Shown: positions 15,221-19,401 of the stretch, piece by piece
Layout of the letters: each line of letters opens with the position of its first letter
Position numbering within the stretch: the first letter of the stretch is position 1
From: an uncultured Clostridia bacterium
Lineage (GTDB): Bacteria > Bacillota > Clostridia > Oscillospirales > Oscillospiraceae
Direction: 5' to 3'
Assembly (NCBI GenBank): GCA_946619065.1
Contig: CAMOLY010000004.1
Span: 1 to 19,401 of the forward strand
DNA: 19,401 bases
Notes under the pieces: model-generated
What the model was told of the DNA's origin: nothing
Databases searched by the model: none
Seen by the model: only the letters and a program-made list of their open reading frames with translations
Program-made: the position numbers and the translations under genes

Positions 15221-15263
15221 GCTGCATACTTCGATTCCGTTTTGCGGGATCGAAGTATGCAGC
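15221..15263. terminator. Long hairpin downstream of rtcB
   Basis: GCTGCATACTTCGAT (15221-15235) pairs perfectly with ATCGAAGTATGCAGC (15249-15263), and four more pairs (one G-T) extend inward to a TTTTG tip. On the plus strand TTTT follows; on the minus strand the tail is GATTTATGATTT. It lies about 50 nt after the rtcB stop and so is the likely end of the RtcB operon. Confidence 0.65.
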
Positions 15264-15315
15264 TTTTCCGGTAAAGTCGGTTTGCCCCTTTTCTTCACAG
15301 GCAGCGAAGCAGCTT

Positions 15316-16518
15316 TTATTCCGCGGCCTTGAAGTTGTAAATGGGCCGGATGCGCTCCAGGATTTCGGCGGTGGGGCCGATCTGGGAGACGATCTCGTCC
15401 AGGCTCTTGTAGGCCATGGGGGATTCGTCGATGGTGTCCTCCGCCACGCAGGTGGTGTAGATCCCCGCCATCTCGGACCGGTATTCGTCCATGGAGAGGG
15501 TAGCGGCGGCCTGCTTCCGGCTCATGAGTCGACCGGCACCGTGGGGCGCGGAGCAGTTCCAGTCCTCGTTTCCCTTTCCAACGCAAATCAGACTGCCGTC
15601 CCGCATGTTGATGGGGATCAGGAGCTTCTCCCCGGCCTTCGCCGAGACAGAGCCCTTCCGGAGAATCATGCTGTCGGTGTCGATGTAGTTGTGGATGGTG
15701 GTAAACGCCTCCACCCGGGTCAGCCCCAGGCCCGTGAGGATCACGTCGGTCATGGCCTTCCGGTTCAGAACTGCGAAGCGCTGGATGATGCGCATGTCGT
15801 GGATGTAGTCGTCAAAGAGCTTGCCCTCCACCCAGGCCAGGGCCTTGGGCACAGAGATCTCATGCTCCTTCTTCATCTCGCTGAGCATGGACTGGATCTC
15901 CCTGTGCCGTCCGGCGGCCTTGTACGCAGCAATCTTCTGATCCAGCTGATACCGGGCGCCGCCCCACATGGCGAAGCGGCCCTGGTCCTGGTAGTAGTTG
16001 CAGACCTGCAGGCCCAGGTGGCGGCTGCCGGAGTGGACCACCAGGTACAGCTCTCCGGCGTCGTTCCGGTCCACCTCGATGAAGTGGTTGCCGCCGCCCA
16101 GGGTGCCCAGGCTGAGCCTTGCCCGGCCCAGGTTCACGTAGGGGGAGCAGCGGAGCTGGTTCAGGTCGATTTCGTAGTTCAGGGGGTGGTGGAGCTGCCG
16201 CACGTCCCGGCCGCTGGGGATTTTGGCCCGGATCAGAGCATCCAGGGCGGCAAAATCGATCTCCTTCTCCGCCAGCTTGACGGTCTCCATGCCGCAGCCG
16301 ATGTCCACGCCCACCATGCCGGGGACGATCTTGTCCCGAATGGTCATGGTGGTGCCGATGGTGCAGCCCATGCCGGCGTGGACGTCAGGCATGATCCGCA
16401 GCCTGCAGCCGGCAAAGGCGGCCTGGTCGCAGACGGACTGGATCTGCTTTGCCGCCGCCTCTTCCAGATGGTCGGTAAAGCACTTGGCGACGTTGTATGT
16501 TCCGATTATTTCGATCAT
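15316..16518 (-). CDS. rtcB: RtcB, RNA-splicing/repair ligase
   Basis: Joins 2',3'-cyclic phosphate or 3'-phosphate RNA ends to 5'-OH ends with GTP and Mn2+, through a guanylylated His; it repairs RNAs cut by ribonuclease toxins and processes rRNA or tRNA. The 400-aa protein keeps the Mn/GTP residues: VGVDIGCGM (Asp72, Cys75), GGGNHFIEV (His145), VHSGSRHLG (His162), TIHNYID (His276) and APHGAGRLMSRKQA with the nucleophile His326. DESPMAYK completes the family pattern. Start ATG 16518, SD AAAGGAG with 9-10 nt spacing. It follows a DUF2828 gene on the same strand, with a 517-bp structured gap, and probably shares its transcript. No RtcA cyclase or archease is visible here. Confidence 0.96.
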   Translation of the reverse strand: MIEIIGTYNVAKCFTDHLEEAAAKQIQSVCDQAAFAGCRLRIMPDVHAGMGCTIGTTMTIRDKIVPGMVGVDIGCGMETVKLAEKEIDFAALDALIRAKIPSGRDVRQLHHPLNYEIDLNQLRCSPYVNLGRARLSLGTLGGGNHFIEVDRNDAGELYLVVHSGSRHLGLQVCNYYQDQGRFAMWGGARYQLDQKIAAYKAAGRHREIQSMLSEMKKEHEISVPKALAWVEGKLFDDYIHDMRIIQRFAVLNRKAMTDVILTGLGLTRVEAFTTIHNYIDTDSMILRKGSVSAKAGEKLLIPINMRDGSLICVGKGNEDWNCSAPHGAGRLMSRKQAAATLSMDEYRSEMAGIYTTCVAEDTIDESPMAYKSLDEIVSQIGPTAEILERIRPIYNFKAAE

Positions 16519-16580
16519 TCGGGATCACTCCTTTCGAAGAATAAGGGCGGGTTACTGCGGCGTAATCCTCTTTTTCAAAA

Positions 16581-16765
16581 GCCGCTGAACGGAACCGTGG
16601 TCGTGCGGACAACTGTCCGGGGACGGCACCACCCAGAAAAGCGGCTCTTGGAAACCGACTACAACTGCTCCGCATTCTCCCCGCCCCGCCGGGACGCCCG
16701 GACCTTGAGCGCCTCGACTTCCATGTGACGCAACGGGTGCTGTCCTTAGCGAAGGCCCCGCATGG
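16581..16765 (-). ncRNA. Candidate structured non-coding RNA between the DUF2828 gene and rtcB
   Basis: No convincing frame covers this stretch, yet it can fold strongly. Hairpins seen: CCATG/CATGG enclosing CGGG/CCCG and CCTT/AAGG (16721-16765); CCGGG-ACG-CCCGG (16689-16701); CGGTTT-CCAA-GAGCCG on the minus strand (16657-16642), which needs G-U pairs and fails on the plus strand; and a long arm with GTGGT/ACCAC, CGT/ACG and CGGAC/GTCCG (16597-16632) closed by GCCGCT/AGCGGC (16581-16586 with 16640-16645), followed by TTTT on the minus strand. The last two structures exclude each other. By position this is where Y RNAs sit in Ro60-RtcB loci. Sequence homology to a Y RNA was not recognised, so it stays a candidate. 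Confidence 0.35.
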
Positions 16766-16879
16766 ACGCAGCTTGCTGTAACGCATGGCATTCTAAAACA
16801 GGTCCCCCGGCTGACGCACTTTCGGAGAAAACCCGCAGCGGCGGCTCAACAATGGATGACCTGCTTTATTCGGTTGCGC

Positions 16880-17032
16880 GTTCTCAACAGAAGAGAACGG
16901 ATTGCCACGACCAGTCTGCGGACTGGTCTCGCAATGACAAAGGGGGAAGCTTGCTGTGTCATCGCAACGCCACCTCATCCGTCATCCGGCTTCCGTGAGA
17001 CGCCGGATGCCACCTTCCCCTCAAGGGGAAGG
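16880..17032. repeat. Chain of palindromic repeats after the DUF2828 gene
   Basis: Five hairpins stand in series: GTTCTC/GAGAAC (16880-16898); GACCAGTC-TGCG-GACTGGTC (16909-16928) enclosed by ATTGC/GCAAT; ATGACA/TGTCAT (16934-16962); CATCCGGC/GCCGGATG (16983-17009); CCTTCCCC-TCAA-GGGGAAGG (17013-17032). The last begins four bases after the DUF2828 stop codon on the minus strand. The ATTGCCAC...GCAATGACA type is a form of dispersed repeat often seen in gut Firmicutes. No transposase is present. Confidence 0.6.
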
Positions 17033-17035
17033 CTT

Positions 17036-18529
17036 TTAGGCCGCGATCGGTGCATAGCGTTCGCTGTTCAGCACCGAAAGCATAAAGGCGTAGGGGTCCA
17101 GGACGCCCTCCATGGCCATGGAGAAGATCCGGGGGCTGCAGCCGGAGACCAGGGCCACGCCCCGGTCGTTCATGGTGACGGGCTGCTGCCGGTTCCGGGA
17201 CTGGACGTTCCAGAACACGATCTGCGGCAGCTCGTAGCCCTGCTCCGCGTAGCGCTTCTCGGCGTTTTCAAAGACGGTCTCGGAGGCGTTGTTCACGCAG
17301 GCGTCAAACTCCATGTCGGAGATGATGTAGAGCTTCTGCGGCAGATCCTCCCGGGGCACGCGGTTTTTCACAGCCGCGGAGAGGATCAGATCGAAGACCG
17401 CCGTCAGGTTGGTGTTGGCAACCTCATTGAAGCTGGCGATATAGCGCAGCTTTTCCACGAAGGTCTCCCCCTTCAGCTCGATCAGCTCCGGGTGGGCGGA
17501 GAACTCGATGAAGTGGTTGCGGTAGGGGCCCTTGGCCCGTTCGGCGAAGTAGAGACCCAGGGACAGGGCCACGGAAGCCGGCATCGGGCCTTCGCTGCAG
17601 TACATGGAGCCGGAGGTGTCCACGATGGCCAGGGCGTTCTCGTCCGTGGCGAAGTCTTCCAGCGCCGCCCAGGTCGTGTTCAGCGTCATGGCCTCTTCCT
17701 CGCTGAGGGGCTTCAGATAACAGTGATCCTGCCACCAGCCGCCACGTACAAGATAGGGGTCCACCAGCTCGTAGGGCAGCAGCGTGCCGGTGTGGAGAGC
17801 AGCTTCCCCCTTCTGCACCCGCTGCAGATATTCCGTATAGCGTTCCCGGTCGTTGCGGGCAAAGGCCTTGCGGTACTTAAACATGGCCTTGGCCGGCTGC
17901 TTGGCGTAGTCGAAGCTGTAGTCCCTCTCCCGGAGGTTGTTTTCCAGGATGCGGATGCGGGCACGGAGGGCAGAGAGGACCTTACGGTACTCCCGCTCGG
18001 AGAGCCCCAGCTCCTTCGCCAGCAGGCGGCCCAGGCGGACCGTGTCGGCGTTGTGGGCGTTGATGGAGGGCAGCCACTTGCCCAGGAGGGAGACGCTGCC
18101 GTCCTCGACCTTCAGCGCTTCCAGGTCCTTCTCCAGCTGCTCCCGGATCACGGCGACGGCGGCGGCCTTGACGGAGGTGTCCAGCAGGACCACCACGTCG
18201 TCCCAGCGGCCGTATTCTGCAATCAGGGGCAGATTTTTTATCAGAGACTTGGGTTCGTTTACCGCCAGCCAGCGGAGCACGGTGCGGAAGACCCGGCGCT
18301 CGCCGAGACCGCCCCGGATATCCCGGTCGTAGAACAGGAGCTTCAGGGCCAGATCCCTGTCTTCGGCCCAGGCCCGCAGAAACCGATCGGTGATCTCCTG
18401 CTCGTCTGCCCGCCGCAGGGCGCCAACGGTGGCAAAGAGATCCAGCAGATCCGAGCCCGTGCTCCGGTTGGACACGGCCCCGTTTTCGGTATAGGTCCGG
18501 TTGGCTTCCTGTTTCAGGTAATTCAGCAT
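17036..18529 (-). CDS. DUF2828 protein: helical repeat plus vWA domain, Ro60/TROVE-like
   Basis: 497 aa. The N-terminal half is typical DUF2828: TGSDLLDLFATVGALR (24-39), FYDRDIRGGLGERRVFRTVLRWLA (66-89), SLLGKWLPSINAHN (147-160) and KAMFKYRKAFARNDRERYTEYLQRVQKGEA (214-243). The C-terminal vWA domain has an intact metal site: VDTSGSM (303-309), NTNLTAVFD (372-380) and SDMEFD (404-409). This order, helical ring then vWA, is that of the RNA-binding protein Ro60 (TROVE), so RNA binding is a reasonable but unproven guess. Start ATG 18529 with AAGGAG 8 nt upstream. It is followed on the same strand by rtcB, supporting a joint RNA repair or quality-control role. A frame open up to 18796 lacks an SD. 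Confidence 0.85.
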   Translation of the reverse strand: MLNYLKQEANRTYTENGAVSNRSTGSDLLDLFATVGALRRADEQEITDRFLRAWAEDRDLALKLLFYDRDIRGGLGERRVFRTVLRWLAVNEPKSLIKNLPLIAEYGRWDDVVVLLDTSVKAAAVAVIREQLEKDLEALKVEDGSVSLLGKWLPSINAHNADTVRLGRLLAKELGLSEREYRKVLSALRARIRILENNLRERDYSFDYAKQPAKAMFKYRKAFARNDRERYTEYLQRVQKGEAALHTGTLLPYELVDPYLVRGGWWQDHCYLKPLSEEEAMTLNTTWAALEDFATDENALAIVDTSGSMYCSEGPMPASVALSLGLYFAERAKGPYRNHFIEFSAHPELIELKGETFVEKLRYIASFNEVANTNLTAVFDLILSAAVKNRVPREDLPQKLYIISDMEFDACVNNASETVFENAEKRYAEQGYELPQIVFWNVQSRNRQQPVTMNDRGVALVSGCSPRIFSMAMEGVLDPYAFMLSVLNSERYAPIAA

Positions 18530-18544
18530 GGAAATCACTCCTTT

Positions 18545-18577
18545 TAGGCAATAGTTGAATCGTATAATAGGCAATAG
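18545..18577 (-). promoter_or_regulatory. 10-bp direct repeat in the DUF2828-rtcB leader, with possible -10
   Basis: TAGGCAATAG occurs at 18545-18554 and again at 18568-18577 (23 bp apart, centre to centre), the first copy directly before the SD. Between them the minus strand reads TATTATACG, a possible -10; no good -35 precedes it. A repeat pair at this place could be an operator or a translational control site. Confidence 0.4.
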
Positions 18578-18598
18578 GGGACGGGGGTTGGGGGTAGC

Positions 18599-18615
18599 GG
18601 CGCACAGTGTGCGCC
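18599..18615. repeat. Perfect short palindrome upstream of the DUF2828 gene
   Basis: GGCGCAC-AGT-GTGCGCC, a 7-bp stem (8 bp if read as a palindrome with a single central base). It lies 70 nt upstream of the start codon, so it may be a protein-binding site or a small hairpin. Confidence 0.45.
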
Positions 18616-18622
18616 ATTTTCT

Positions 18623-18645
18623 TGTAGGGACAAGCACCTGTGCCC
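18623..18645 (+). repeat. Short hairpin repeat 5 (GTAGGG family, degenerate)
   Basis: TTGTAGGGACA, then AGCACC, then TGT-g-CCC: six pairs with one bulged base (18627-18645). It shares the GTAGGG head and ACC loop with the members at 8032-8482 and 19013-19039. Confidence 0.4.
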
Positions 18646-19010
18646 TTGATGGGTATTGCTTGTCGTGTTTCAAGGCACCGCCCGGCTGCAAGCTCCGGGT
18701 TACAATCTGGCGCACGACAAATGTGCCGGCGTTCCAGTCACATGCGAAATTGCTGCAGGTGCCTTCAAGACGCCGCCGAGGAGCTCGCCGCTGCACTCAG
18801 TCCCGATTTTCGAGATCGTTTTTTGCTGTTGGCGCCTTTTTCGAAGCACGGTTTTTCATGATTTACTGTCATAGATAAAATTGCTGTCTGTGCTTCACGG
18901 CTACAGGATAACACAGTTTTTCTGCCAGTTCCTGGAAAAAAAGTTGCGAACTCATAAAAAAGAGCCCGCAACCGCAGATATTTCGTAAAAAATCAGATTT
19001 TCAGACATCA
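18646..19010. other. Intergenic stretch without recognised genes
   Basis: No frame here shows a start with SD or any known family. Seen only: AAGGCACC at 18672-18679 and its complement GGTGCCTT at 18758-18765, about 80 bp apart, and a CCCGG/CCGGG hairpin near 18681-18699. From 18810 the sequence becomes AT-rich (several A or T runs), compatible with an unassigned promoter region. Confidence 0.5.
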
Positions 19011-19012
19011 TT

Positions 19013-19039
19013 CGTAGGGGCCGATGCCTACATCGGCCC
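19013..19039 (+). repeat. Short hairpin repeat 6 (GTAGGG family)
   Basis: CGTAG, then GGGCCGATG (19018-19026), loop CCTA, CATCGGCCC (19031-19039): nine perfect pairs. It stands right next to the tandem array. Confidence 0.65.
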
Positions 19040-19051
19040 TTCCTCCCAGAT

Positions 19052-19221
19052 AAACCTCCCCTCATTAGGGGGAGGGGGACCGCCCGCAAGGGCGGTGGAG
19101 GGGTAAAGCTCTTGCTTCTAAGCAGGTTCGTCCGTGCACGATCCGTCATGCAGACCCCTCCGCCCAAGTGTGCGCACTGGGGCACCTCCCCTTAGCAGGG
19201 GAGGTTGAGACGTGAGACGCG
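19052..19221. repeat. Tandem palindromic repeat, copy C
   Basis: Starts with AAACCTCCCCT...AGGGGGAGGGGGACCG and ends with CCTCCCCTTAGCAGGGGAGGTTGAG. It shares these terminal blocks and GCAGACCCCTCCGCCC...GTGTGCGCAC with the reverse complement of the 206-bp repeats, but lacks about 47 bp that those carry between GTGCGCAC and TGGGGCACC. Copy D follows at a 180-bp period with only a few differences. Confidence 0.75.
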
Positions 19222-19232
19222 GGACGGCAGCC

Positions 19233-19401
19233 AAACCTCCCCTGACAAGGGGAGGGGGACCGGCCGCAAGGGCGGTGGAGGGGTAAAGCTCTTGCTTCTG
19301 AGCAGGTTCGTCCGTGCTCGATCCGTCATGCAGACCCCTCCGCCCCAGTGTGCGCACTGGGGCACCTCCCCTTAGCAGGGGAGGTTGAGACGTGAGACGC
19401 G
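19233..19401. repeat. Tandem palindromic repeat, copy D (reaches the window edge)
   Basis: Nearly identical to copy C (differences mainly in the first hairpin loop and at single bases such as TTCTG versus TTCTA). Both end in the same GAGACGTGAGACGCG stretch, which the window cuts, so more units may follow. Confidence 0.75.

Noticed and set aside
16642..16680. tRNA gene in the DUF2828-rtcB gap
   Set aside because: A D-arm-like GGAGCAGTTGTAG is present, but there is no acceptor stem, anticodon arm or GGTTCRANYCC T-loop in register.
15541..16728. 395-codon plus-strand frame
   Set aside because: Antisense to rtcB, whose motifs are complete on the minus strand.
16856..18547. 563-codon plus-strand frame
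   Set aside because: Antisense to the DUF2828 gene and starting inside palindromic repeats.
18600..18660. Sigma-54 promoter for an RtcR-type control of the DUF2828-rtcB operon
   Set aside because: I looked for GG-N10-GC with a TGGCAC/TTGC context upstream and found none; no RtcR gene is in the window.
19052..19401. CRISPR array
   Set aside because: The repeats are ~170-180 bp, palindromic and without spacer-repeat alternation; no cas genes are present.

Overview
This window comes from a GC-rich, low-copy chromosomal segment whose gene order and proteins suggest a gut-type Oscillospirales (Ruminococcaceae/Oscillospiraceae-like) Firmicute. The reasons are the rRNA methyltransferase-dprA-topA-trmFO order, S-layer-homology and NlpC/P60 surface proteins, Shine-Dalgarno sites of the GGAGG type, a membrane-anchored ApbE, a His/Cys-tailed NifX-like protein, and many palindromic GC-rich intergenic repeats. 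The genus cannot be fixed from the sequence alone.

Left part (1-5060, minus strand): a compact operon read leftwards. It holds a SpoU-family RNA methyltransferase, dprA, topA and trmFO, joined by three ATGA stop/start overlaps or near-overlaps, with a promoter in the divergent region 5060-5222. TopA carries a long Lys/Ala-rich tail. Rightwards from the same divergent region run a small Gx-transporter-like membrane protein and an M3 oligopeptidase (pepF) that ends at a very strong terminator. An AT-rich octamer-repeat hairpin lies between them.

Middle (7655-8500): about 850 bp without genes, filled by two identical 206-bp repeats and several short hairpins of a second family whose stems vary by compensatory changes.

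8501-14486 (minus strand): a surface/redox group. It contains an SLH protein with a lysozyme-like N-terminal domain, a secreted NlpC/P60 protein, a membrane-anchored protein that looks like a degenerate ApbE, a genuine ApbE lipoprotein (FMN transferase), a NifX-like protein with a metal-binding tail, and an orphan GyrI-like effector-binding protein. Several have their own promoters. A lower-GC GNAT acetyltransferase with its own promoter follows.

Right part (15316-18529, minus strand): the most interesting locus. A DUF2828 protein (helical N-terminal part plus vWA domain with intact MIDAS, Ro60/TROVE-like in architecture) is followed by the RNA ligase RtcB. The 517 bp between them code for no protein but can fold into several hairpins, including two mutually exclusive ones whose G-U pairs favour the operon strand. 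This layout resembles the Ro60-Y RNA-RtcB arrangement known from other bacteria and suggests an RNA-repair or RNA-quality-control module with an intergenic non-coding RNA. A 10-bp direct repeat lies just before the DUF2828 start. The window ends in a tandem array (period about 180 bp) of repeats related to, and inverted relative to, the 206-bp pair.
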